This document shows, one piece after another, positions 36,990 to 44,624 of a stretch of DNA of 64,000 bases; the first letter of the stretch is position 1; each line of letters opens with the position of its first letter. The stretch lies in contig NZ_JACHCZ010000001.1 of the NCBI RefSeq assembly GCF_014207255.1, positions 794,592 through 858,591 on the forward strand. Direction: 5' to 3'. Source of the DNA: Pseudomonas sp. JAI120. GTDB lineage: Bacteria; Pseudomonadota; Gammaproteobacteria; Pseudomonadales; Pseudomonadaceae. The translations under genes were made by a program, and so were the position numbers. Under the pieces are notes generated by a model. That model was given only the letters and a program-made list of their open reading frames with translations. It had not been told where the DNA came from and did not search any database.

Positions 36990-37700
36990 GTGGGCAGCAT
37001 CTATTTGATTCGACATGGCCAGGCCTCCTTCGGTGCAGACGACTATGACGTGCTGTCGCCCGTCGGCGTGGAACAAGCGCAAGTGCTCGGCCGCCACCTG
37101 GCGGATATGGGCCTGGTGTTCGACCGCTGCATAGCCGGCGACCTGCGTCGCCAGCAACACACGGCCACTGCCGCCTTCGATCAATACAACACCCTCGGCC
37201 TGCCTGTTCCTGCATTGGAAACCGACAGTGCATTCAACGAATTCGACGCCGACGCGATCATCCGCGCCCTGCTCCCAGACCTGCTCACCACCGAACCCGA
37301 AGCCCTGGACATCCTGCGCAACGCCGCGCAAAACCGCAGCGAGTTCCAACGCATCTTCGCCCTGATCATCGAGCGCTGGCTGGCCGGCACCTATGACACG
37401 CCAGAGCTGGAAAGCTGGCTGGGCTTCGTGGAGCGCGTCCAGGGTGGCCTGCAACGCATTCTTGAAGCGGCAGACAACACGCAGAAGATCGCCGTGTTCA
37501 CGTCCGGCGGCACCATCACCGCCCTGCTCCACCTGATTACCCGGATGCCTGCCGCCCAGGCCTTCGAACTGAACTGGCAAATTGTTAACACCTCGCTCAA
37601 CCAGCTGAAATTCCGCGGTCGCGAGGTGGCACTGGCTTCCTTCAACAGTCACACCCACTTGCAACTGTTGAAGGCGCCGCAACTCATCACCTTCCGATGA
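36990..37700 (+). CDS. Histidine phosphatase family protein
   Basis: A 236-residue branch-1 histidine phosphatase. The phosphohistidine motif is YLIRHGQASFG (His near residue 8) and the second catalytic His is replaced in context by TSGGTITALLHL. It dephosphorylates an unknown substrate. The start is GTG 36990, immediately before the first beta strand, with GGGA upstream; no ATG is available there. It is followed 56 bases later by the SCP2 gene. Confidence 0.83.
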   Translation: MGSIYLIRHGQASFGADDYDVLSPVGVEQAQVLGRHLADMGLVFDRCIAGDLRRQQHTATAAFDQYNTLGLPVPALETDSAFNEFDADAIIRALLPDLLTTEPEALDILRNAAQNRSEFQRIFALIIERWLAGTYDTPELESWLGFVERVQGGLQRILEAADNTQKIAVFTSGGTITALLHLITRMPAAQAFELNWQIVNTSLNQLKFRGREVALASFNSHTHLQLLKAPQLITFR

Positions 37701-37756
37701 AGTGCGGCCAACCGTGACCCCAAGGTCACTGGACTCACCATAAAAGGATCGAAACC

Positions 37757-38071
37757 ATGACTGACGTAGCCAAAGCTGTAGAAGCAATGAAAGCCAAATT
37801 CAACCCAAGCGCTGCTGAAGGCTTGGACCTGGTGTTCGGTTTCCGTATCGACGACACCAAGAACTTTTCCCTGGTGGTCAAAGACAAGACCTGCGAACTG
37901 CAAGAAGGCGAAAACCCGGACGCCCAGGTGACTCTGGTCATGGACAGCGAGACCCTGGAAGGCATCGTCGACGGCTCCACTGACGGCATGCAGGCCTTCA
38001 TGGGCGGCAAGCTGCGCACCGAAGGCGACATGATGCTGGCCATGAAGCTGAGCGAACTGTTCCCTTCCTGA
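37757..38071 (+). CDS. SCP2 sterol-carrier domain protein
   Basis: A 104-residue protein that consists of a single SCP2 domain (VFGFRIDDTKNFSLVVKDKT, DAQVTLVMDSETLEGIVDG, GGKLRTEGDMMLAMKLSELF). Such proteins bind lipids or acyl-CoA in a hydrophobic tunnel. AAAGG precedes the start. It is probably cotranscribed with the upstream phosphatase and ends before a REPIN. Confidence 0.9.
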   Translation: MTDVAKAVEAMKAKFNPSAAEGLDLVFGFRIDDTKNFSLVVKDKTCELQEGENPDAQVTLVMDSETLEGIVDGSTDGMQAFMGGKLRTEGDMMLAMKLSELFPS

Positions 38072-38092
38072 TTCACGGGCAACCCTGAATCC

Positions 38093-38183
38093 CTGTGGGA
38101 GGGGTCTTGCCCCCGATGGCGGTTTGTCAGTCGCTTCATCAGTTGACTGATTCACCGCTATCGGGGGCACGCCCCCTCCCACA
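38093..38183. repeat. REP doublet (REPIN) overlapping a gene end
   Basis: Arms CTGTGGGAGGGGTCTTGCCC and GGGGGCACGCCCCCTCCCACA enclose a spacer with GTTTGTCAGT and TTGACTGATTCACCGC. The right half contains the last codons and stop (38139) of the large glycosidase on the minus strand. Confidence 0.85.
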
Positions 38184-40814
38184 TTTGGGCTGTAGCAGCA
38201 ACGCCACCAACGCACTCCATCCGGTCTGGTGCGAAGCCCCCAACCCCCGCCCCGTCTCGCCATGGAAATATTCATGGAACAACACCAGGTCACGACTGGC
38301 CGGGTCCGCTTCCAACTGCGCATACCCCGCCATCGACGGTCGTGAACCGTTTTCATCCCGGAGAAACAAGCGGGTCAACCGCTGGCTGAGGCTGTCGGCC
38401 ACTTCCTCCAGCGATGCCAGATACCCACTGCCCGTCGGGTATTCCACCGAAAAGTTGTCCGCGTAATAGCGGTGAAATTCGCGCAGCGATTCAATCAGCA
38501 TGTAGTTCACCGGCATCCACAATGGCCCGCGCCAGTTGGAGTTGCCGCCGTACAAGCGCGAGTCGGATTCCCCCGGCTGGTAACGGGCGCACAGGGTGTC
38601 GCCATTCATCTTCAGCGCCAGTGGCTGCTCGGCGAACGCCTTGGACAGGGAACGCACGCCAAAGGCCGAGAGAAACTCGTCATCATCGAGCATGCGCCGC
38701 AGCAGATCCTTGGTGCGCTCGCCACGCAACAGCGCGAGTAACAGGCGATTGCCCTGCCCCGGTTCGTTCCAGCGCGACACCAGCTTGGCCAGGTCCGGCC
38801 GGTGATGCATGAAACCCAACAGCCGTTTACGCAACCCCGCCAGCCCTTCGTGTTCGCGCTGTTCCAGCACCAGCACGGCAAACAACGGCATCAGGCCGAC
38901 GATGGAGCGCAGGCGCACCGGCTCGTTCTGGCCGTCGGGACGGTGCAGTACGTCATAGAAGAACAGGTCCTGCTCGTCCCACAGGCCTTCGGCGCTGTCG
39001 TCGACACGGTTAATGGCGCCGGCGATGTACAGGAAGTGCTCGAAAAACTTCACCGCAATATCGACGTACACGACATTGCGCTTGGCCAGCTCCAGGCCGA
39101 TGCGCATCAAGTCCAGCGCATACGCCGCCACCCAGGCGGTGCCGTCGGCCTGATCGAGCTGATAACCCGGCGGCAAGTCGGCCGAACGGTCGAACAAGGC
39201 GATATTGTCCAGCCCCAGGAAACCGCCCTGGAACAGGTTGCGGCCTTCGGCGTCCTTGCGGTTGACCCACCAGGAAAAATTCAGCAGCAGCTTGTGAAAG
39301 ATCCGCTCAAGGAAATCCAGATCGCCCACACCGGTCAGCGCCTTGTCCTGCTGATACACGCGCCAGCTGGCCCAGGCATGCACCGGTGGGTTGGCGTCGT
39401 CGAAACGCCACTCGTAGGCCGGCAGTTGGCCGTTGGGGTGCATGAAGCGGTCCTTCACCAGCAATAACAACTGTTGCTTGGCATACCCAGGATCCATCAG
39501 TGCAAACGCCACCGCCTGGAAACCCTGGTCCCAGGAGGCGTACCACGGGTATTCCCAGGTGTCGGGCATGGAGAGGATGTCGAAGTTGGACAGGTGCCGC
39601 CAATGGGTATTGCGGATATGCAGGCGCTCGGGCGGTGGCGCGGGCTGGGCCGGGTCGCCGTCGAGCCACTGGTTCACATCGAAATAATACAGCTGCTTGG
39701 ACCACAGCAAGCCGGCCAGGGCCTGGCGCTGCACATTGCGCGCGTCGTCATCGGCGATGCCTTGCTGCAAGGCGGCGTAGAAGTCATCGGTTTCCTGGCG
39801 ACGCTGTTCAAACAGTTTGCGCGCGCTGACCTCGGGCGCATCAACGGGCGCAAAGCGCAGGTAAAGACTTTTGCTTTGCAGCCCCGCCAGCTCAAGGATA
39901 AAGCGCGCGGCAACCTTGGTACCGGTGTCGCGACGAATCGCAGCGTCCAGCCCTTCGACCACGTAACCGTTGATCCCGTCCTTGAACGGCCCCGGCGCCG
40001 GTTGCCCGTCGAGCAACGGGAAGTTGCTTTCGTTCTCACAGAACAGCCATTCCAGGCCGTCCTGGCCCCAGGCGCTGAGCTGCCGATCGGGCAGTTCATG
40101 ATGACGGGCCAGCACGTGTTCGCCCTCCAGCCTCAACTGCGGCTTGGGCGCATCGAAGGTCCAGCTCCAGTCATTGCGCGCCCACACCTGCGGCAACACC
40201 TGCAGGCGCGTCGGCTGCTGCGAACGGTTGTGCACGGTGACGCGCATGAAAATATCGTCAGGCTGGTGCTTGGCGTATTCGACGCTGATATCGCAGTAGC
40301 GGTTGTCTTCGAACACGCCGGTATCGAGGATCTCGTACTCGGCATCGCCCAGCCCGCGACGGGCGTTCTCGGCGATCAGGTCGGCGTAGGGAAAGGCGGC
40401 ATGGGGGTATTTGTAGAGCATGCGCATGTAGGCATGGCTGGGCACACCGTCGACGAAAAAGTACAGCTCCTTGACGTCTTCACCGTGGTTGCCCTCGGCG
40501 TTATTCAGGCCGAACAGGCGCTCCTTGAGGATCGCGTCGCGCTCGTTCCACAGGGCCAGGCCCAGGCACCAGCGTTGCGCTTTGTCGCTGAAACCGGCCA
40601 GGCCATCCTCGCCCCATCGATAGGCGCGGCTGCGCGCATGCTCATGAGGGAAGTAAGCCCAGGCGTCGCCGTCGGCGCTGTAGTCTTCGCGCACCGTGCC
40701 CCATTGGCGTTCGCTCAGGTAGGGGCCCCACTCGCGCCAACGCTCGGCATCCTGCGTCGCCAGGCGTTGGCCTTCAATCGTGTCCAGTATTCGGGTGTCG
40801 GGTGTGGCCGTCAT
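38139..40814 (-). CDS. Large MGH1-like (GH63-type) glycoside hydrolase
   Basis: An 891-residue cytosolic protein with no signal peptide. The N-terminal half is a beta-rich domain. The C-terminal half is an (alpha/alpha)6 barrel with WEYPWYASWDQGF, LPAYEWRFDDANPPVHAWA, NLFQGGFLGLDNI, GGNSNWRGPLWMPVNYMLI and FHEYFHGETGRGLGASHQTGW, all typical of MGH1/GH63-like glucosidases and mannosylglycerate hydrolases. It probably trims an alpha-linked glucoside such as a compatible solute; the substrate is not clear. I chose ATG 40814 because GGAGG lies six bases before it. The last about 14 residues (CGRGRAPDSGESVN) are encoded by a REP element. Confidence 0.8.
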   Translation of the reverse strand: MTATPDTRILDTIEGQRLATQDAERWREWGPYLSERQWGTVREDYSADGDAWAYFPHEHARSRAYRWGEDGLAGFSDKAQRWCLGLALWNERDAILKERLFGLNNAEGNHGEDVKELYFFVDGVPSHAYMRMLYKYPHAAFPYADLIAENARRGLGDAEYEILDTGVFEDNRYCDISVEYAKHQPDDIFMRVTVHNRSQQPTRLQVLPQVWARNDWSWTFDAPKPQLRLEGEHVLARHHELPDRQLSAWGQDGLEWLFCENESNFPLLDGQPAPGPFKDGINGYVVEGLDAAIRRDTGTKVAARFILELAGLQSKSLYLRFAPVDAPEVSARKLFEQRRQETDDFYAALQQGIADDDARNVQRQALAGLLWSKQLYYFDVNQWLDGDPAQPAPPPERLHIRNTHWRHLSNFDILSMPDTWEYPWYASWDQGFQAVAFALMDPGYAKQQLLLLVKDRFMHPNGQLPAYEWRFDDANPPVHAWASWRVYQQDKALTGVGDLDFLERIFHKLLLNFSWWVNRKDAEGRNLFQGGFLGLDNIALFDRSADLPPGYQLDQADGTAWVAAYALDLMRIGLELAKRNVVYVDIAVKFFEHFLYIAGAINRVDDSAEGLWDEQDLFFYDVLHRPDGQNEPVRLRSIVGLMPLFAVLVLEQREHEGLAGLRKRLLGFMHHRPDLAKLVSRWNEPGQGNRLLLALLRGERTKDLLRRMLDDDEFLSAFGVRSLSKAFAEQPLALKMNGDTLCARYQPGESDSRLYGGNSNWRGPLWMPVNYMLIESLREFHRYYADNFSVEYPTGSGYLASLEEVADSLSQRLTRLFLRDENGSRPSMAGYAQLEADPASRDLVLFHEYFHGETGRGLGASHQTGWSALVALLLQPKCGRGRAPDSGESVN

Positions 40815-40883
40815 CGGGTCCTCCATCGCCTACCAGGTGCGGAGCAGTGTAGAGCCCAATGACGCCCGGGTGCACATGAAGAC

Positions 40884-42293
40884 TTAGAAGATGGCGTACG
40901 TGTAGTTGAAGATCAGGCGGGTCTGGTCCTGGTCGGCGGTGCCGGTGTTTTTGCCGTGATAGGTACCGGTACGCAAGGTGGTACCGAAGCCTTTCAGAGG
41001 ACCCGCCTGCACCACGTAGTCCAGACGGAAGTCGGTTTCGTTTTCTTTCTGGTCAGGGCCACCGGCGACCTTCGACTTGATATCCGAACCGTCCAGGTAG
41101 GCCACGGACGCTTTCAGGCCCGGCACGTAGGCCTTGAAGTCATACGAGTACTGCCCGAAGTTGACCTGCTCGCCCGCCCGGGAGAACTGGCCCACCACCG
41201 CGTCGGTGAACAGGTAGAAGTCGCTGCCGCCGGCTCCTTGGGCGTGCGGATCGGCAAGGCTGCCCTGGTTGACCCACACAAAGCCGCCATCGTCACCCAC
41301 GCCAATGTGGCCGAGCATCAAGCTGCTGCCGCCCAGTTGGTAGGTGAACGCGGCACTGTAGGTTTTGTTGTCCACTTCGTTCGCATGCTTGGCGTAGCCG
41401 CCGTTGTTGTTGAACTGGTAGCCACTCTGGCCATTCCTGCCGTCGCTGCTGCTGTCGAAGTAACGCAGGTCGGTCTTGAACGACTGGTCGTTGCCCAGCG
41501 GCAGCACGTGGGCCAGGCCGAAGTAGTTCTGTTTGTAGAAGTCCTGCAACTGGGCGTAGTAGTACTGCAACGTCAGGTTTTTCGCGATGGCGTTGTCGGA
41601 CGAACCAAACGGCTTGTAGTCCACCCCACCGAATTTGAAGCTGTCGCTGTCGCGCGTACCGCCAGCCACGCTCAAGCCCGTGGAGTTGCTGGAGGCACGG
41701 CCTTCGACGCGGTTCAGCTCGCCGCCGGTGAAGGTGACGTTGGGAATATCGCTGGAGGTAAGGATGCCGCCGTCAAAGGTTTGCGGCGCCACGCGGCTGT
41801 CGTTGGAGACCAGGATCGGCAGCACCGGCGCCAAACCACCCCCGACATGCAACTCGGTCTGGGAAATGCGGAACTTCACGTTGCCGGCCGCGCGACCGAA
41901 GGCATCCGCCGGCTCGGTGCCGTTGTTCCTGGTCGGGAAGAAGCTGTTGCCGTTACCCGCCAGGCCAGGGCCTGCGGCGTGACCATCGCCACCGTCCAGG
42001 CGCAGGGCGCCGAAGGCCATCACGTCAAAACCCAGGCCAACGGTGCCTTGGGTGAAACCGGATTTGTAGTCGAAACGCAGCGCGGTTGCCGCTTCGCGCA
42101 AGTCGTTGTTGGTCCCCGAGCGGTTATCCGCGCTGTAGTACATGGTCCGCGAACTGACGGACGCATGGCTGTCTTCGAGAAAGCCGCTGTGGCCATTGCC
42201 CGTGCCCAGCGAGCCGAGCCCGAAGTCATCAGCGTAAGCCTGTTGCGCAAGAACGGCGGCCGTGATCGACAACGCCAGTGTAGAAATTTTCAT
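40884..42293 (-). CDS. OprD-family outer-membrane porin
   Basis: A 469-residue porin with a signal peptide (MKISTLALSITAAVLAQQAY, cleavage after YA-D), alternating beta-strand sequence and a terminal aromatic residue (NYTYAIF), as outer-membrane barrel proteins have. The DDFGLGSL start of the mature chain and GGELNRVEGRASSNST are OprD-like. Members admit basic amino acids, small peptides or organic acids. It is divergent from the hglS gene, so it could serve uptake linked to lysine breakdown, but this is only positional. Confidence 0.9.
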   Translation of the reverse strand: MKISTLALSITAAVLAQQAYADDFGLGSLGTGNGHSGFLEDSHASVSSRTMYYSADNRSGTNNDLREAATALRFDYKSGFTQGTVGLGFDVMAFGALRLDGGDGHAAGPGLAGNGNSFFPTRNNGTEPADAFGRAAGNVKFRISQTELHVGGGLAPVLPILVSNDSRVAPQTFDGGILTSSDIPNVTFTGGELNRVEGRASSNSTGLSVAGGTRDSDSFKFGGVDYKPFGSSDNAIAKNLTLQYYYAQLQDFYKQNYFGLAHVLPLGNDQSFKTDLRYFDSSSDGRNGQSGYQFNNNGGYAKHANEVDNKTYSAAFTYQLGGSSLMLGHIGVGDDGGFVWVNQGSLADPHAQGAGGSDFYLFTDAVVGQFSRAGEQVNFGQYSYDFKAYVPGLKASVAYLDGSDIKSKVAGGPDQKENETDFRLDYVVQAGPLKGFGTTLRTGTYHGKNTGTADQDQTRLIFNYTYAIF

Positions 42294-42591
42294 TAACTGC
42301 GGCCCCTGAATGTTTTTTTATCGTGCTTGGCGTGCAAACCCATCGTGGGCTCTGCAAACGTGACGATTCTTTCATGCTGGCCCGGGCGGACCTCGTGAAG
42401 CTTTCTTTAGAAAAGTGCCTGGAAAATGAAATTTCTCTGCCGCCGTTTTTTGTCATATTCACGTCATTTCATTCATTTGCAGAATGAAGTCCAGAGGATT
42501 CTTCGTTTGCACGCCCGCCCACAGCCCAACAAAATCCAGGCACAGGCCGCGCCCATCTCCACCCATCTCCATCGCCATCAGGAATTTTTCT

Positions 42592-43968
42592 ATGCACACC
42601 ACCGCACATGTCAGCCCCGACGAGATCCGCAAGGGCTTTTCCAAGGCCATGTCCGACATGTACCGAGATGAAGTTCCCCTGTATGGCGCGCTGATGGAGC
42701 TGGTCGCCGAGACCAACACCCACGTACTCGACACCGAACCGGGCCTGGCGCACCAGCTGCAACGCACCGGCGAGATCCAGCGCCTGGACATGGAACGCCA
42801 TGGCGCCATCCGCCTGGGCACTGCGGCGGAACTGGCGATCATCAGCCGCCTGTTCGCGGTGATGGGCATGCAGCCGGTGGGCTACTACGACCTGACCCCC
42901 GCCGGCGTACCGGTGCACTCCACCGCCTTCCGCGCCGTGCATGAAAGCGCGCTGCAAACCAGCCCGTTTCGCGTGTTCACCTCGCTGCTGCGCCTGGAGC
43001 TGATCGAAAATCCCGAGCTGCGTGCGTTTGCCGAAACCGCCCTGGCCAAGCGCTCGATCTTCACCCCCCGCGCCCTGGCGCTGATCGAGCAATCGGAGAA
43101 AGACGGCGGCCTCACTGCTGAGGATGCCGATGAGTTTGTGCGCCAGGCCCTGGAAACCTTCCGCTGGCACCACACCGCGACCGTGACCGCCGCGCAGTAC
43201 CAGCAACTCAGCGACCAGCACCGCCTGATCGCCGACGTGGTGGCCTTCAAGGGCCCGCACATCAACCATCTGACCCCGCGCACCCTGGACATCGATCAGG
43301 TCCAGGCCGCCATGCCCGGCAAGGGCATCACCCCCAAGGCCGTGATCGAAGGCCCACCCCGCCGCCACTGCCCGATCCTGTTGCGCCAGACCAGCTTCAA
43401 GGCCCTCGACGAACCCATCGCTTTCACCGATGCCCAGGGCAGCCATAGCGCGCGCTTCGGTGAAATCGAACAGCGTGGCGTGGCGCTGACGCCCAAAGGC
43501 CGCGCACTGTACGACCAACTGCTGAATGCCGCGCGGGACGAACTGGGCGCGTTCCCCAACGAGGGCAATGCCGCGCGCTACATGCAATTGATGGAGCAGC
43601 ACTTCCAGGCCTTCCCGGATACCCACGCGCAAATGCGTGAACAGGGCCTCGCCTACTTCCGCTACTTCGCCACGGAAAAAGGCCTGGCAGCCCGCGGCCA
43701 GGCCGATCAACCGCGCACGCTGGAGGCACTGGTCGCCGCCGGCCATGTGGATGTCGAACCGTTGGTGTATGAGGATTTCCTGCCGGTGAGTGCGGCGGGG
43801 ATTTTCCAGTCGAACCTGGGGGACGCGGCGCAGAGTCACTACGCGGTCAATTCGAACCAGGCCGAGTTCGAGAAGGCCCTGGGGCGCAAGACGATTGATG
43901 AATTGAAGTTGTATGGCGAGACGCAGCAGCGTTCGATGGATGAATGCACCCGGACACTGCTGGCGTAA
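42592..43968 (+). CDS. hglS: 2-oxoadipate dioxygenase/decarboxylase (HglS, DUF1338)
   Basis: A 458-residue DUF1338/YdcJ protein. In P. putida this enzyme converts 2-oxoadipate to D-2-hydroxyglutarate in D-lysine catabolism and uses an Fe(II) site. The residues I recall as critical there are present: His 70 and Arg 74 in ERHGAIR, His 226 in HINHLTPRT, a Glu in FGEIEQRG (Glu 291), and VSAAGIF near 399-405. I chose ATG 42592 with CAGGA upstream, because the conserved region starts just after it; in-frame sequence back to 42484 lacks a ribosome binding site. Divergent from the OprD gene. Other lysine genes are not in the window. Confidence 0.9.
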   Translation: MHTTAHVSPDEIRKGFSKAMSDMYRDEVPLYGALMELVAETNTHVLDTEPGLAHQLQRTGEIQRLDMERHGAIRLGTAAELAIISRLFAVMGMQPVGYYDLTPAGVPVHSTAFRAVHESALQTSPFRVFTSLLRLELIENPELRAFAETALAKRSIFTPRALALIEQSEKDGGLTAEDADEFVRQALETFRWHHTATVTAAQYQQLSDQHRLIADVVAFKGPHINHLTPRTLDIDQVQAAMPGKGITPKAVIEGPPRRHCPILLRQTSFKALDEPIAFTDAQGSHSARFGEIEQRGVALTPKGRALYDQLLNAARDELGAFPNEGNAARYMQLMEQHFQAFPDTHAQMREQGLAYFRYFATEKGLAARGQADQPRTLEALVAAGHVDVEPLVYEDFLPVSAAGIFQSNLGDAAQSHYAVNSNQAEFEKALGRKTIDELKLYGETQQRSMDECTRTLLA

Positions 43969-43980
43969 AAACAGCAAGTG

Positions 43981-44035
43981 CCACCCGGCTCACCGGCGCA
44001 ATCCTTGCGCCGCAACAGTCCCCTGAGCCGGGTGG
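43981..44035 (+). terminator. Two-tier hairpin after hglS
   Basis: An outer 12-bp perfect stem, CCACCCGGCTCA against TGAGCCGGGTGG, encloses an inner 7-bp stem GGCGCAA-TCC-TTGCGCC. It starts 12 bases after the hglS stop. No U-tract follows, so it may be an mRNA 3'-end stabiliser more than a classic terminator. Confidence 0.6.
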
Positions 44036-44106
44036 GCGAGCGGCATCATAGACAGTGGCGTGAATGATGCCCCTAAGGCAATTCTGAATAAATACGCTGT
44101 GCTTTT

Positions 44107-44205
44107 TGTAGGAGCGAGCTTGCTCGCGAAAAACTTGAGAACGCCGCGTTAAATCAGAAGAGCTGCGTAATCGTTGACGTTCTTCGCGAGCAATCTCGCT
44201 CCTAC
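44107..44205. repeat. REP doublet (REPIN), GTAGGAGCGAGCTTGCTCGCG family
   Basis: Arms TGTAGGAGCGAGCTTGCTCG and CGAGCAATCTCGCTCCTA enclose a spacer whose reverse complement (ACGATTACGCAGCTCTTCTG, then AACGCGG) aligns along its length with the spacer of 31366-31466. The element is therefore a full-length copy in the opposite orientation. Confidence 0.85.
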
Positions 44206-44224
44206 CGGTGGGTCAGATTTTCAT

Positions 44225-44449
44225 TTAACCCAATCGCCCCACGATCTCGTCTTTGACCAACAGCCGTTTCTTTTTCAGCTTCTCCACATCCTCATCGCTG
44301 GCTTTGGCCGATTCCGCCTTCAACACCTCCCCGTCGGCAGCGTCGTATTGAGTGAGCAGCGAGTCCAGGCGTTTGTCGCTCGCCCTGCGTTCGTGAACGG
44401 CTTCCTTGCTCAACCCCAAATCCTGATACAGGTCGTGTTTCACTGGCAT
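44225..44449 (-). CDS. YdcH/DUF465-family small protein
   Basis: A 74-residue highly charged helical protein (MPVKHDLYQDLGLSKEAVHE, then LDSLLTQYDAAD, and KKKRLLVKDEIVGRL) typical of DUF465/YdcH. Function is unknown. ATG 44449 has a perfect GGAGG six bases upstream, which decides it over a longer in-frame start at 44473. Divergent from the transketolase gene. Confidence 0.88.
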   Translation of the reverse strand: MPVKHDLYQDLGLSKEAVHERRASDKRLDSLLTQYDAADGEVLKAESAKASDEDVEKLKKKRLLVKDEIVGRLG

Positions 44450-44624
44450 GGCGTACCTCCGCAAGTTGATCAATGGCCTACACCCTTGAAGCTAGCCCAT
44501 TCCAACCGGTCTTGTCATGTTTAGGCTCAATCCATCCCCGTTCGTCGCGGCGCAGGCAATGGGATCAAACCTTTACCACACCCTGCCCTCCACTGTAGAT
44601 CGCCACCCGAGGGAGAACGGTTTC

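Noticed and set aside
39474..40862. Open frame of about 462 codons on the plus strand within the glycosidase gene
   Set aside because: Antisense shadow; the minus-strand gene has consistent glycosidase motifs over its length.
42469..43977. Open frame on the minus strand covering hglS
   Set aside because: hglS carries conserved metal-site residues in the plus-strand frame; the opposite frame has none.
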